DNA of 64,000 nucleotides, taken from positions 124,001-188,000 of the forward strand of contig NZ_VLKJ01000001.1 in the NCBI RefSeq assembly GCF_007830315.1. The letters are read 5' to 3'. This DNA is from Novosphingobium taihuense (GTDB lineage Bacteria; Pseudomonadota; Alphaproteobacteria; Sphingomonadales; Sphingomonadaceae). A program made the translations under genes and the position numbers. Below, one piece after another: positions 10,100-19,123 of the stretch (its first letter is position 1; each line of letters starts with the position of its first letter). The notes beneath the pieces were generated by a model. That model searched no databases, was not told the DNA's origin, and saw only the letters and a program-made list of their open reading frames with translations.

Positions 10100-11286
10100 G
10101 GATTCCAGACCAGTGGCACTGAAGTGCAGGCACCGACATTGCCGCCTTTCATGGTCACGGGCCGTTCGGGATCAAGGCTGACTTCCGGCATCCTAGCCAG
10201 CCATTCCTCAAGAAAGACAATCACTTCCATGCGGGCCAGCCCCGCCCCGACGCAGCGATGCGCCCCGACACCCATGGTGGTGTGGCGGATCGGCGTCAGG
10301 CCGCGGTCGAAGCGGACCTCTTCGGGGGCAGAAAAGCTTTTCGGATCAAGGTTGTGCAGCACGCTGGGGAGATAGACGAGGTCTCCACTGCGGATGGTGA
10401 CGCCGTCAATATGGATATCTCCAACTGCATTGCGACTCACGGCAACTGTCGGGTATCTCCGCATCAACTCATCGGCAACTTCGGGCAACTCCCGGGGGTG
10501 ATCGCGCAGCCATTTCTGGTCGTCGGGATGCCTCGCGAGATGCAGCGCGACCATCCCGATCATCGCCGCAACAGTATCGAGTCCCCCGAACAGGAGATTG
10601 CGACACATGCGGCGCGCCTCATCCTCGGTCCAAGGTCGACCGTCCACTGGCTCTGACAGGATGCGGCTGAACAGGTCGTCGCCCGGCTCGGCCATGCGCC
10701 TTTCGATGAAGGGCCAGAGGTAGTCGTCGGCGGCCTGCTTGAGTTGCTCGACCGTCATCGAGCCATCGGGGCGCGTCAACTGGACGCCCAATTTACGCAA
10801 ACGTGGGCGGTCTTCGAGGGGGACGTCGATCAGGGTGAGGAAGATGTTCAGCGGCAGGATTTCCGCGAAGTCGCTGACGAAATCACACTTGCCCAGCGGG
10901 CGCAGGCCTTCGATCAGTTCGCGCGCGACCTCGCGCACCTTGGGTTCGAGCGCGACGACGAAGCGTGAGGCGAGGCCTTTCATCACAGGGGTGCGGAAGG
11001 CCTTATGCTCCGCGCCGTCCTGCTGGAGCGGAATGAACTGCATGACTTCGCCGAGGCCGGGGGTGACCGCAAGGCACTGATTGGAAAGCCGTTCGGCATC
11101 GCCCCAAAGTTCGCGCACCACATCACCGCGCGCTGCAATCCAGTGCCCGCCGTTGGCCGTCGTCCAGACCAGCCCCGGCCCATCGAGCAGGGTCTTCCAT
11201 GCCGCGAAGTAGTCGCTCTCGACGCCCGGCGGATTGAAGATGTCGAAGTTGACCACGCGGTCGGACGGAACGTGTGCCGGTGTCAT
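10096..11286 (-). CDS. cytochrome P450, CYP101 (P450cam)-like
   Basis: A 396-residue soluble monooxygenase. The heme-ligand motif GVGAHRCVGAGLARMEV places the cysteine at about residue 345; the I-helix has LLFGGLDTVAAM with the Asp-Thr oxygen-activating pair, and ELMRRYP is the ExxR motif. Blocks shared with P450cam are GGHWIA, TRPDGSMT, RMCRNLLFGGLDT and the C-terminal PLVWNP, so it sits in or near CYP101. The residue aligned with camphor-binding Tyr96 is Met82 (GEVMQFIP), and the Asp297 region differs, so camphor is an unlikely substrate. No ferredoxin or reductase gene is adjacent; electron partners must be elsewhere. Confidence 0.9.
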   Translation of the reverse strand: MTPAHVPSDRVVNFDIFNPPGVESDYFAAWKTLLDGPGLVWTTANGGHWIAARGDVVRELWGDAERLSNQCLAVTPGLGEVMQFIPLQQDGAEHKAFRTPVMKGLASRFVVALEPKVREVARELIEGLRPLGKCDFVSDFAEILPLNIFLTLIDVPLEDRPRLRKLGVQLTRPDGSMTVEQLKQAADDYLWPFIERRMAEPGDDLFSRILSEPVDGRPWTEDEARRMCRNLLFGGLDTVAAMIGMVALHLARHPDDQKWLRDHPRELPEVADELMRRYPTVAVSRNAVGDIHIDGVTIRSGDLVYLPSVLHNLDPKSFSAPEEVRFDRGLTPIRHTTMGVGAHRCVGAGLARMEVIVFLEEWLARMPEVSLDPERPVTMKGGNVGACTSVPLVWNP

Positions 11287-11292
11287 GTCCTG

Positions 11293-11312
11293 CTCCCAGA
11301 TGTATTTGGGAG
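11293..11312 (-). promoter_or_regulatory. inverted repeat covering the P450 ribosome binding site
   Basis: CTCCCA (11293-11298) and TGGGAG (11307-11312) form a 6-bp inverted repeat with an 8-base spacer. On the minus strand the 3' arm includes the GGGAG that acts as Shine-Dalgarno sequence for ATG 11286, six to seven bases away. It could be an operator or an RNA hairpin that hides the ribosome binding site. Confidence 0.4.
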
Positions 11313-11348
11313 AAGGCTACCGGGCACAGGCGATACCGAAACTGCGCT

Positions 11349-12377
11349 TTATGGCAGGAGCAGGCTCGAATCCCCGTAGGAGTAGAAGCGATAGCCTGCC
11401 CCTATGGCGTGGGCGTAGGCTTCCTGCATGCGATCGAGGCCCATCAGCGCCGAGACCAGCATGAACAGTGTCGACTTGGGCAGGTGGAAATTGGTCATCA
11501 GCCCATCGATGGCGCGGAAGGTGTAGCCAGGGGTGATGAATATCGCGGTATCGCCCTCGAATGGTCGAATCACCTTGTCGTCGCCTGCTGCGCTTTCAAG
11601 GAGGCGCAGAGAGGTGGTGCCGACCGCGATGACGCGATTGCCGGCGGCACGGGCGGCGTTGAGCCGGTCTGCAGTAGCGGCATCGATCGTACCCCACTCG
11701 GCATGCATCTGATGGTCCTGCGTGTCCTCGGCCTTTACTGGCAGAAACGTGCCCGCACCGACATGCAGGGTGAGCGTTTCGGTGAGGATGCCACGCGCAG
11801 AAAGTGCCTCCATCAGACGCGGGGTGAAGTGTAGCGCAGCGGTGGGCGCGGCAACTGCGCCATCCTTGGCAGCGAACATGGTCTGGTAGTCTTCGCGGTC
11901 CTGCGCGTCGGTTGGTCGCTTGCCCGCGATATAGGGCGGTAGCGGCATCTGTCCCGCACGCTCCAGCAGGACCTCGACTGGCTCCTCGCCAGGGAAGAAC
12001 AGCGTCCAGCTGCCATCGGTATGTCGGGTTTCGGCATAGGCGGTAACGCCAGCGCCGAAGCGGATCTCGTCATCTTGGCGGAGGCGCTTGCCGTTGCGGA
12101 CAAAGGCCTGCCAGCGGCGCAGGTCGATGCGCTTGTGCAGCGTCGCGCCGATCCGCGCCTGGCCGCGTTGGCCTTCGAGCTGGGCCGGGATGACTCGGGT
12201 GTCGTTGAAAACCAGAACGTCGCCCGGGTTGAGCAACGAAGGCAGGTCCAGCACCGTCAGGTCCCGAAACGGACCCTCATGCCCGACACCAAGCAGGCGC
12301 GCCGAATCACGCGGCCTTGCGGGGCGCAGGGCGATGTTTTCCTGGGGAAGTTCGAAATCGAAAAGGTCAACGCGCAT
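11349..12377 (-). CDS. queA: S-adenosylmethionine:tRNA ribosyltransferase-isomerase
   Basis: A 342-residue cytoplasmic enzyme converting preQ1 in tRNA to epoxyqueuosine with SAM as ribosyl donor. Signatures are [20 protein letters not shown] at the N-terminus, [23 protein letters not shown] with [35 protein letters not shown], the HAEW motif and [19 protein letters not shown] near the C-terminus. The length is normal. It is 40 bases downstream of the cyclophilin gene and belongs to the coaD-ppi-queA run; tgt would usually follow but is displaced. Confidence 0.97.
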   Translation of the reverse strand: MRVDLFDFELPQENIALRPARPRDSARLLGVGHEGPFRDLTVLDLPSLLNPGDVLVFNDTRVIPAQLEGQRGQARIGATLHKRIDLRRWQAFVRNGKRLRQDDEIRFGAGVTAYAETRHTDGSWTLFFPGEEPVEVLLERAGQMPLPPYIAGKRPTDAQDREDYQTMFAAKDGAVAAPTAALHFTPRLMEALSARGILTETLTLHVGAGTFLPVKAEDTQDHQMHAEWGTIDAATADRLNAARAAGNRVIAVGTTSLRLLESAAGDDKVIRPFEGDTAIFITPGYTFRAIDGLMTNFHLPKSTLFMLVSALMGLDRMQEAYAHAIGAGYRFYSYGDSSLLLP

Positions 12378-12417
12378 GGCTGCGCCCTAGCCGCAAAAGC
12401 GGCGAGGTTCGACCCCT

Positions 12418-13098
12418 TCAGTTTGACGAAGAATTGCTGAGCATGTCCGCGGTGATCGCCTTGGGAGCGGCAGGCGCTTCCATGGCCGGCACCGGCTTGT
12501 TGTCAGCCGCGATCGACGCTTGGACGATCTTGGTCGGGTTTGCTGGCGGCTCGCCGCGTACAACCGCATCGACATAGTCCATGCCCGCAATGACGCGGCC
12601 GAAGTTCGTATACTTGTGATCCAGCGCGAAGCGCGGATAGAACACGATAAAGAACTGGCTGTTGGCGGTGTTGGGCTCGTTGGTTCGCGCCATCGAGACC
12701 GAACCGCGCACGTGCGGGACGGCATTGAACTCTGCGGTCAGGTCTGGAAGCTTCGAACCTCCCTGCCCCGTACCAGTCGGGTCGCCGGTTTGCGCCATGA
12801 AGCCATCGATCACACGGTGAAAGATCACTCCGTTGTAGAAGCCTTCGCGCGTCAAGGTCTTGATCCGCTCGATATGTGCAGGCGCCCATTCCGGCACGAG
12901 CCGAATCGCCACGCGTCCGCCGTTCGACAGATCGAGATAAAGAATGTTCTCGCGATCGACCGACTGGTCGGCGTTTACGGAATAGGTGAGGACCTTTGGG
13001 GCCGGGGCCGGAGCCTCTTCCTTCTTGTCCTTCGCCACGGCGGGCGACACGATCAGGGCAGCGCCAAGCGCAAAGGCGGTGAGAAAGCGCGAAACCAT
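12418..13098 (-). CDS. periplasmic cyclophilin-type peptidyl-prolyl isomerase
   Basis: A 226-residue protein with a signal peptide (MVSRFLTAFALGAALIVSP, cleavage near AVA at residues 20-22) and a lysine/proline linker before the cyclophilin domain. That domain shows GFYNGVIFHRVIDGFMAQTGDPTGTGQGG (given by its ends), SMARTNEPNTANSQFFI with the catalytic-site residues, and LDHKYTNFGRVIAGMD. It should assist proline isomerisation in secreted proteins. A short Ala/Pro-rich tail ends SNSSSN. ATG 13098 is chosen for the clean signal peptide; the frame upstream to 13335 is unlikely. Confidence 0.94.
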   Translation of the reverse strand: MVSRFLTAFALGAALIVSPAVAKDKKEEAPAPAPKVLTYSVNADQSVDRENILYLDLSNGGRVAIRLVPEWAPAHIERIKTLTREGFYNGVIFHRVIDGFMAQTGDPTGTGQGGSKLPDLTAEFNAVPHVRGSVSMARTNEPNTANSQFFIVFYPRFALDHKYTNFGRVIAGMDYVDAVVRGEPPANPTKIVQASIAADNKPVPAMEAPAAPKAITADMLSNSSSN

Positions 13099-13192
13099 GG
13101 ACCTTAAGAACTCCGGATAATCTTGATCGCCGATAGGCGTCTCGCGCTGTCGCTGCAATGAACGATTGCCACTGTGTGTCAGCAAGGCCTGC

Positions 13193-13705
13193 TCAGTAAT
13201 CGCCCATTCGGCCGATCTTCTCAACCCGGGCTGCAACCTCCTCGCGGATCGCGGGGGTAACAAAGTCGGCAATCTCGCCGCCGAACAGCGCGATTTCCTT
13301 GACCAGCTTTGAGGCAATCGGCTGCAGGCTGACATCGGCCATGAGGAACACTGTCTCGATTTCGGCGTCGAGCTTCTGGTTCATGCCCGCCATCTGGTAC
13401 TCGTATTCAAAGTCGGCGACGGCGCGAAGGCCGCGCACGATGACGCTTGCGCCCTGGGCCCGCGCGAACTTCATGAGAAGAGCGTTGAAACCGACAACTT
13501 CAACATTGTCGATGCCCTGGTCTGCCACTTCACGCACGACCATTGCCATGCGCTCGTCGGGCGTGAACATGGGATTCTTCGAGGGATTGGTGGTCACGCC
13601 GATGATCAGCTTGTCGACCAGCTTTGCCCCGCGCCGGATGATGTCGAGGTGACCGAGCGTGATCGGATCGAACGTGCCCGGGTAGACGCCGATGCGCTGC
13701 GCCAT
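13193..13705 (-). CDS. coaD: phosphopantetheine adenylyltransferase
   Basis: A 170-residue enzyme for the fourth step of coenzyme A synthesis (ATP + 4'-phosphopantetheine to dephospho-CoA). It has YPGTFDPITLGHLDIIRR near residues 8-25 with the TxGH nucleotidyltransferase motif, ALLMKFARAQGASVIVRGLRAVADFEYE (given by its ends) and LMADVSLQPIASKLVKEIA. Its ATG shares one base with the ispA stop. coaX later in the window handles the first CoA step. Confidence 0.97.
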   Translation of the reverse strand: MAQRIGVYPGTFDPITLGHLDIIRRGAKLVDKLIIGVTTNPSKNPMFTPDERMAMVVREVADQGIDNVEVVGFNALLMKFARAQGASVIVRGLRAVADFEYEYQMAGMNQKLDAEIETVFLMADVSLQPIASKLVKEIALFGGEIADFVTPAIREEVAARVEKIGRMGDY

Positions 13706-14604
13706 CAGTGGTTCCTCTCGACAATGAAGCGCGCCAGTTCGCGGAGTAGTTCGGCCTCGGGACCGTAGCTGGCAAGAAGTTCTATGGCCTGATCGATCAG
13801 CATTCTTGCCTGTTCGCGCGCACGTTCCGGGCCGAGCAGCGACAGGAAGGTTTCCTTGCCCTGAGCTTCGTCCTTGCGCAGCGCCTTGCCGGCAGCAGCC
13901 TCGTCCCCTTCGGCATCGAGCAGGTCGTCGGCAATCTGGAAGGCAAGGCCGATATCGCGCGCATATCCTCGCAGATGCGTGCGGCCTTCTGGCGGAACCT
14001 TGCCAAGGATCGCGCCCATCTCGACCGAAGCCGAAAGCAGCGCGCCGGTCTTCAGCTGCTGGAGACGGGTCACCGTCGGCAGATCAAAGCTCGAAGTCTC
14101 GGCGACGATATCCATCATCTGCCCGCCGCACATTCCGTTCATGCCGCTGGCCGTGGCAAGCGTGCGGATTAGTTCGATGCGGGTGAACGGATCACCGCTG
14201 GTGGCCGGATCGGACAGAATCTCGAATGCGAAATCATGCAGCGCGTCGCCTGCAAGGACCGCTGCGGCATCGTCGAACGCCAGATGCACGGTGGGCTTGC
14301 CGTGGCGCAGCGCATCATTGTCCATGCAGGGCAGATCGTCGTGAATCAGCGAATAGACGTGGATTGCTTCGATTGCCGTGCCGACGCGGATGGCAGCTTC
14401 GCGCGAAACGCCGAATAGGCTGGCCGTGGCGCAGACCAGCAGCGGCCTTACCCGCTTGCCTCCGCCGATGGTGGCATAGCGCATGGCTTCCACCAGCCGG
14501 TCACGCGGGTCTCCGGGAAGCGGTAGGAGCAGGTCGAAGCTCTGGTCAATGTCCTCTGCAATGGCCTTGAGCGCGGGCTTCAGCAGACCGGTGTCAGCCG
14601 CCAT
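13705..14604 (-). CDS. ispA: farnesyl diphosphate synthase-type polyprenyl synthetase
   Basis: A 299-residue short-chain prenyltransferase that condenses isopentenyl and dimethylallyl/geranyl diphosphate. The first aspartate-rich motif is in LIHDDLPCMDND and the second in IADDLLDAEGDE; GGGKRVRPLL and LKTGALL are further family motifs. ATG 14604 is chosen since an AGCGAGG lies five bases upstream; a TTG at 14619 overlapping the xseB stop is the alternative and adds five residues. The xseB-ispA pairing is widespread, and the product feeds ubiquinone and carotenoid synthesis. Confidence 0.93.
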   Translation of the reverse strand: MAADTGLLKPALKAIAEDIDQSFDLLLPLPGDPRDRLVEAMRYATIGGGKRVRPLLVCATASLFGVSREAAIRVGTAIEAIHVYSLIHDDLPCMDNDALRHGKPTVHLAFDDAAAVLAGDALHDFAFEILSDPATSGDPFTRIELIRTLATASGMNGMCGGQMMDIVAETSSFDLPTVTRLQQLKTGALLSASVEMGAILGKVPPEGRTHLRGYARDIGLAFQIADDLLDAEGDEAAAGKALRKDEAQGKETFLSLLGPERAREQARMLIDQAIELLASYGPEAELLRELARFIVERNH

Positions 14605-14615
14605 GTCTGCCTCGC

Positions 14616-14867
14616 TCAACCCTGGGCTTCGTCAAAGGCGCGCAAGGCCTGTGGCTTGCCGTCACGATCGGCCACGATAGCCTCGATTCGCGCTTGCGCC
14701 GCATCAAGCCTAGCCTGGCAGTGCGCCCTTAGAGCGTCGCCACGGGCATAGAGATCGATTGATTCATCCAGCGGCGCATCCCCGCTCTCGAGCCGCCTGA
14801 CGACGTTCTCGAGTTCCTTCAGCGCCTCTTCAAAGCTCAGGCTCGCGATTTCAGGTCCGGTTCCCAT
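14616..14867 (-). CDS. xseB: exodeoxyribonuclease VII small subunit
   Basis: An 83-residue helical subunit of exonuclease VII. IASLSFEEALKELENVVRRLESGDAPLDESIDLYARG (given by its ends) is the conserved core, followed by a coiled second helix with QARLDAAQARIEAI. ATG 14867 gives the normal family length; the frame upstream to 14939 is not family-like. The large subunit XseA is not in the window. Confidence 0.93.
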   Translation of the reverse strand: MGTGPEIASLSFEEALKELENVVRRLESGDAPLDESIDLYARGDALRAHCQARLDAAQARIEAIVADRDGKPQALRAFDEAQG

Positions 14868-14937
14868 AGGGGCAGCATTGACGGGGCGTTGGCGCGTGGT
14901 CAAGCTTCGATCAACAGCAATCCGGGAGAGCAGGCCC

Positions 14938-15333
14938 ATGCAATACGTGATCGCCTATGTAGCGGCTGCCGTCGTGTTCGGCGCGCTCGATGCCTTATGG
15001 CTCGGCTGGGCTGGATCCAAGCTCTACCGGCCTGCACTTGGCGATCTGCTTGCCCCCCAGTTCCGCGCGGCTCCGGCGCTGGTGTTCTATGTGCTCTACC
15101 TTGCCGGGATGCTGTGGTTTGCGGTGCGGCCGGGCCTGTCGCAGGGACTGGGCGCAGCTGCGCTGAACGGCGCGATCCTTGGCGCGATGTGCTACATGAC
15201 TTATGACCTGACGAGCCAGGCCGTGCTGGCGCGCTGGCCTGTTCACGTGACCGTGATCGACGTGATCTGGGGCACGTTTGCCACCACTGTAGCTGCCACC
15301 GCCGCCACATGGATCGCGCTCAAGTTTGCCTGA
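14938..15333 (+). CDS. DUF2177 family membrane protein
   Basis: A 131-residue inner-membrane protein with four hydrophobic segments (about residues 2-20, 43-62, 73-92, 105-128). The N-terminus QYVIAYVAAAVVFGALDALWLG, the central YMTYDLTSQAVL and VTVIDVIWGTFATTV are DUF2177 hallmarks. Function is unknown. It is divergent from xseB and lies 42 bases upstream of purL on the same strand. Confidence 0.87.
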   Translation: MQYVIAYVAAAVVFGALDALWLGWAGSKLYRPALGDLLAPQFRAAPALVFYVLYLAGMLWFAVRPGLSQGLGAAALNGAILGAMCYMTYDLTSQAVLARWPVHVTVIDVIWGTFATTVAATAATWIALKFA

Positions 15334-15375
15334 CAGGACTAGCCTAGCGCGCGTCACATCGCTAAGGCGCGCGCC

Positions 15376-17535
15376 ATGTCCGAAATCACGCCAGATGTCG
15401 TCGCCGCCCACGGGCTGTCCGAGGAAGAGTACCAGCGCGTCCTGAACGCGCTCGGGCGCGAGCCGAACCTTGTCGAGCTCGGCATCTTCTCGGTCATGTG
15501 GTCGGAGCACTGCTCCTACAAGTCGAGCCGCATCCACCTGAAGAAGCTGCCGACTTCGGCGCCCTGGGTGATCTGCGGCCCCGGCGAGAACGCAGGCGTC
15601 ATCGACATCGGAGATGGACAGGCCGCCATCTTCAAGATGGAAAGCCACAACCACCCATCGTACATCGAACCCTATCAGGGTGCGGCGACGGGCGTTGGCG
15701 GCATTCTGCGCGACGTTTTCACGATGGGCGCTCGCCCGGTGGCAAACATGAATGCGCTGCGCTTCGGTCGTCCCGATCACCCCAAGATGAAGCACCTCGT
15801 GCAGGGCGTCGTCGCGGGTATTGGCGGCTACGGCAACTGCGTAGGCGTGCCGACGGTGGGCGGCGAGACCAACTTCCACAAGGCCTATGACGGCAACATC
15901 CTCGTCAACGCGATGACTGTTGGCGTGGCTGATACCGACAAGATCTTCTATTCGGCGGCCACGGGCCTCGGCAATCCGATCGTCTATGTCGGTTCGAAGA
16001 CCGGGCGCGACGGCATCCACGGCGCGACCATGGCCTCGGCTGATTTCGACGAGAAGTCGGACGAGAAGCGCCCGACCGTGCAGGTTGGCGATCCCTTCAC
16101 CGAGAAGCTGCTGATCGAGGCCTGCCTCGAACTGATGGCGACCGATGCAATCGTCGCGATTCAGGACATGGGCGCGGCGGGTCTGACATCATCGTCGGTT
16201 GAAATGGCGACCAACGGCAAGGCCGGCATCATCCTCGACATGGACAAGGTGCCGTGCCGCGAAGAGGGCATGACACCTTACGAGATGATGCTCTCGGAAA
16301 GCCAGGAGCGCATGCTCATGGTGCTGAAGCCCGGCAAGGAAGCCATGGCCGAAGCCATCTTCCGCAAGTGGGAACTGGACTTTGCCGTGATCGGCGAAGT
16401 GACCGACACCGGCCACATGGTGTTGAAGTTCAAGGGCGAGACGGTCTGCGACATTCCGCTCGGTCCGCTCGCCGAAGACGCGCCGCTCTATGACCGCCCC
16501 GCCCTTTCGCTGGCGGACTACAAGAAGTGGGCAAATGTAGCTCCGCTGGGTTCGGTGCCGGAGAGCGCGGACCTTGGCGCGGACCTCGTCAAGCTGATCG
16601 GCTGCCCGGACCTCGCCAATCGCCGCTGGATCTTTGAACAGTACGATTCGCAGGTTGGCGCAGATACGCTGCAGAAGTCTGGCGGCGATGCTGCCGTGGT
16701 GCGCATTCATGGGTCAAAGAAGGCGCTGGCGATCAGCACCGACTGCACTCCGCGCTATTGCTATGCCGACCCTTACGAAGGCGGCAAGCAGGCCGTGGCC
16801 GAGACTTGGCGCAACATCTGCGCGGTGGGTGCGCGTCCGCTGGCGATCACCAACTGCCTCAACTTCGCCAATCCGCAGCGCCCCGAGATCATGGCGCAGA
16901 TCGTCCAGGCGCTGAACGGCATGGGCGACGCCTGCCGCGCGCTGGATTACCCGATCGTGTCGGGCAACGTCTCGCTCTACAACGAATCGAAGGCCACTGG
17001 CGGCGGGTCGGCGATCCTGCCCACGCCTGCGATTGGCGGCGTCGGCCTGATGCTCGACCATGAAGTTATGACCACGGTCGCGTTCAAGGACGAGGGCGAC
17101 GTGATCTGGCTGGTGGGCGGAGAAGGTTCGCATCTCGGCCAGTCGCTTTACCTGCGCGAGATCCATGGCCGCGAAGATGGCGATGCGCCGGCGGTCGATC
17201 TGACGGTGGAGCGCAACAATGGCGAACAGGTCCGCGAATGGATTGCTGCGGGCAAGCTGACCGCCGTCCACGACATTTCCGATGGCGGCCTGCTGGTCGC
17301 GCTAGCCGAGATGGCGTTGGCCGGTGGCAAGGGCTGTGCGCTGGACGTCGCTCTGAACACGGCCACTGCGTTCGGCGAAGATCAGTCGCGCTATGTCGTC
17401 ACGACCAAGGCTGGCGAAGTGCTGGAAGGCGCAACGAAGCTTGGCACCGTTGGCGGATCGCAGGTGGCGGGCATCGAACTTGCGACTTTGCGCGAGGCTA
17501 ACGAAGCGTTCTTCCGCGACTGGATGGAAGGCTGA
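15376..17535 (+). CDS. purL: phosphoribosylformylglycinamidine synthase subunit PurL
   Basis: A 719-residue small-type PurL, the ATP-dependent subunit that makes FGAM from FGAR in purine synthesis together with PurQ and PurS (not in the window). Seen are [13 protein letters not shown] with the catalytic His near residue 45, [25 protein letters not shown] (given by its ends), [32 protein letters not shown], and the duplicated half with NISAVGARP-like and [10 protein letters not shown] segments. The length matches the non-fused alphaproteobacterial type. A weak AAGG site precedes ATG 15376. The gene ends in a bidirectional terminator. Confidence 0.97.
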   Translation: MSEITPDVVAAHGLSEEEYQRVLNALGREPNLVELGIFSVMWSEHCSYKSSRIHLKKLPTSAPWVICGPGENAGVIDIGDGQAAIFKMESHNHPSYIEPYQGAATGVGGILRDVFTMGARPVANMNALRFGRPDHPKMKHLVQGVVAGIGGYGNCVGVPTVGGETNFHKAYDGNILVNAMTVGVADTDKIFYSAATGLGNPIVYVGSKTGRDGIHGATMASADFDEKSDEKRPTVQVGDPFTEKLLIEACLELMATDAIVAIQDMGAAGLTSSSVEMATNGKAGIILDMDKVPCREEGMTPYEMMLSESQERMLMVLKPGKEAMAEAIFRKWELDFAVIGEVTDTGHMVLKFKGETVCDIPLGPLAEDAPLYDRPALSLADYKKWANVAPLGSVPESADLGADLVKLIGCPDLANRRWIFEQYDSQVGADTLQKSGGDAAVVRIHGSKKALAISTDCTPRYCYADPYEGGKQAVAETWRNICAVGARPLAITNCLNFANPQRPEIMAQIVQALNGMGDACRALDYPIVSGNVSLYNESKATGGGSAILPTPAIGGVGLMLDHEVMTTVAFKDEGDVIWLVGGEGSHLGQSLYLREIHGREDGDAPAVDLTVERNNGEQVREWIAAGKLTAVHDISDGGLLVALAEMALAGGKGCALDVALNTATAFGEDQSRYVVTTKAGEVLEGATKLGTVGGSQVAGIELATLREANEAFFRDWMEG

Positions 17536-17583
17536 TTTTTGGACCGGCGCCCCTGTTCGAAACAGGGCACTGGTCCAAAAATC
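17534..17583. terminator. bidirectional terminator between purL and coq4
   Basis: GATTTTTGGACC (17534-17545) pairs perfectly with GGTCCAAAAATC (17572-17583), and inside it CCCTGTT pairs with AACAGGG around a short CGA loop. The A and T runs on both sides let it act in both directions. It overlaps the purL stop codon and stands one base before the coq4 stop. Confidence 0.88.
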
Positions 17584-17584
17584 G

Positions 17585-18400
17585 TCAGGCTGCCAGCTTC
17601 GCCGCGTTCTTGCCGAGAAGGTCGTAGGGATCGATCCCCATGCCCTTCCACGTGGCGTGGGCTTCCTTGTAGCGCACTGCGGGCGTTATGTTCAGGCGCG
17701 CACGCACCTCTTCGACCGGCAGCGGCAGCAGTTCGGTGATCGACTGTTCGCACAGACGCGGGCAAGCCTTGCCGAGGCGCTGCCCTTCACGCACCGCGCG
17801 CAGAACCGGGGCACTGCGCCTGGTCTGGCGGTTGATATTCAGGCCTGCCATGTAGCCGATGAACAGGTGCGCCGGGCTTGGCTGTTGGCTGTAGGTAAAG
17901 GCGAGAACGCAGGCCTCACCCAAGGCATCACGACCATAGCCGGTCAGCACGTGAAGCATGTCGTGCACATCGCGCATGCGGTTGAGATACCACAGGAACT
18001 GGTCCTCGAAACGCTCGCGCTTGGCGGCAAAGCGGTCGAACTCGTCGACAAGCCCCTGGGCAGTGAGCCCTTCGCCTTCCATGAAATCGCAATAGGCGTG
18101 TGCGAGCGAGCCCTTGGGAGTTCGGCGCAAGGCTTCGTGATCGTCGAGAATCGCCGGGAGGTAGGGTTCGGTCGCCCGCAAGGCCTGTCCACGCTCGCTG
18201 CGCAGGAACGCCTCGGCCCGACCGCGCAGGTTGCGCCAGGGAAGAGCCTCGAAGATGTAGAACACCTCCTCAGTATTTTCCTTGTCCTTCAGGAGGTTCT
18301 GGAAGTGATGCCAAGCCTTGAGCGGCTGCATCCGCATTTCGGGACGCCGCTCGTCATAGATTGGCAGTTCAGCACTCAACGCGCCGGTCATGGCATTCAC
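17585..18400 (-). CDS. Coq4 family ubiquinone biosynthesis protein
   Basis: A 271-residue protein of the Coq4 family, which in eukaryotes organises the ubiquinone synthesis complex and in some bacteria acts in ring C1 modification. The metal-binding motif HDxxH-x11-E is intact: HDMLHVLTGYGRDALGE near residues 145-161. The N-terminal half holds FYIFEALPWRN and the C-terminus RYKEAHATWKGMGIDPYDLLG. GTG 18400 is preferred (GGGAG seven bases upstream); the frame opens at GTG 18430. It stands alone behind a palindromic operator candidate. Confidence 0.85.
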   Translation of the reverse strand: MNAMTGALSAELPIYDERRPEMRMQPLKAWHHFQNLLKDKENTEEVFYIFEALPWRNLRGRAEAFLRSERGQALRATEPYLPAILDDHEALRRTPKGSLAHAYCDFMEGEGLTAQGLVDEFDRFAAKRERFEDQFLWYLNRMRDVHDMLHVLTGYGRDALGEACVLAFTYSQQPSPAHLFIGYMAGLNINRQTRRSAPVLRAVREGQRLGKACPRLCEQSITELLPLPVEEVRARLNITPAVRYKEAHATWKGMGIDPYDLLGKNAAKLAA

Positions 18401-18436
18401 GGCGTTTCTCCCGTTTGTCTTGTCCGCCACATACTA

Positions 18437-18446
18437 ACAGTACTGT
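18437..18446. promoter_or_regulatory. palindromic operator candidate upstream of coq4
   Basis: ACAGTACTGT is a perfect 10-base palindrome lying 36 bases upstream of the chosen coq4 start, within an AT-rich patch (TACTAACAGTACTGTAAATAG region). The shape is like a TetR-family operator. The regulator gene is not next to it. Confidence 0.4.
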
Positions 18447-18538
18447 AAATAGATCGTCAATTGTCCGCTTCGGGGTGGTGCTTGCCAGCAACAAAGTGCG
18501 AAGGCAAACTTGGCGAATAACCTTGGGGGAACGGGATC

Positions 18539-19123
18539 ATGGCACGCAAATGGCCGATCGCATTCGGGATAGTGCTTTCGCTGCTTGCGCTGGGCGCAGG
18601 CCTGACGGTCGGAGCGACACCGCAAGAAAGCTGGCACCTCGCGGCCCGCTGGACGGCGCGCGTCGGCTTTCCCGTCTTTCTCCTGACCTACCTCGCGTCA
18701 TCGCTGGTCCGTCTTTCCCCTGCCCCCTGGAGTCGGGCGCTGGCGCGTGACCGCCGCTCATGGGGACTTGGCTTTGCGGCGAGCCACACGATCCATCTCG
18801 TCGCGCTCGTCGCTGCGATACGCTTCGATCCGGAGCCGCGAACCCTGGCTTCCCTCGTCCCCGGTGGCACGGCCTACATCTTCATTCTGGCAATGGCGCT
18901 TACGTCGAGCGACGCGGCGATGCGTGCGCTGGGCCGCAACTGGAAGCGGCTGCACACGGTGGGCATTCATGTAATCTGGCTGATCTTCACACTCGCCTAT
19001 GCCAAACGCATTCCAGCACCGGAAACGCGCGCGATCGGCATGACGATGACGACGCTTGCTCTTGCTGCCCTGCTCCTGCGCGTTCTGGCGCGCCGACGGT
19101 ACCGCAAGCCAAGCTTTGCCTGA
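18539..19123 (+). CDS. ferric reductase-like transmembrane domain protein
   Basis: A 194-residue membrane protein with about five hydrophobic segments. It fits the ferric-reductase-like heme-binding fold shared with MsrQ/YedZ: paired histidines occur in FAASHTIHLVALVA (near residue 81) and in WKRLHTVGIHVIWLIFTLAY (near residues 135-155), suitable for axial heme ligands. It could pass electrons to a periplasmic partner, but no msrP or FAD-domain gene is adjacent. The sequence ends in a basic tail (ARRRYRKPSFA). Its stop abuts the convergent serB stop. Confidence 0.78.
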   Translation: MARKWPIAFGIVLSLLALGAGLTVGATPQESWHLAARWTARVGFPVFLLTYLASSLVRLSPAPWSRALARDRRSWGLGFAASHTIHLVALVAAIRFDPEPRTLASLVPGGTAYIFILAMALTSSDAAMRALGRNWKRLHTVGIHVIWLIFTLAYAKRIPAPETRAIGMTMTTLALAALLLRVLARRRYRKPSFA

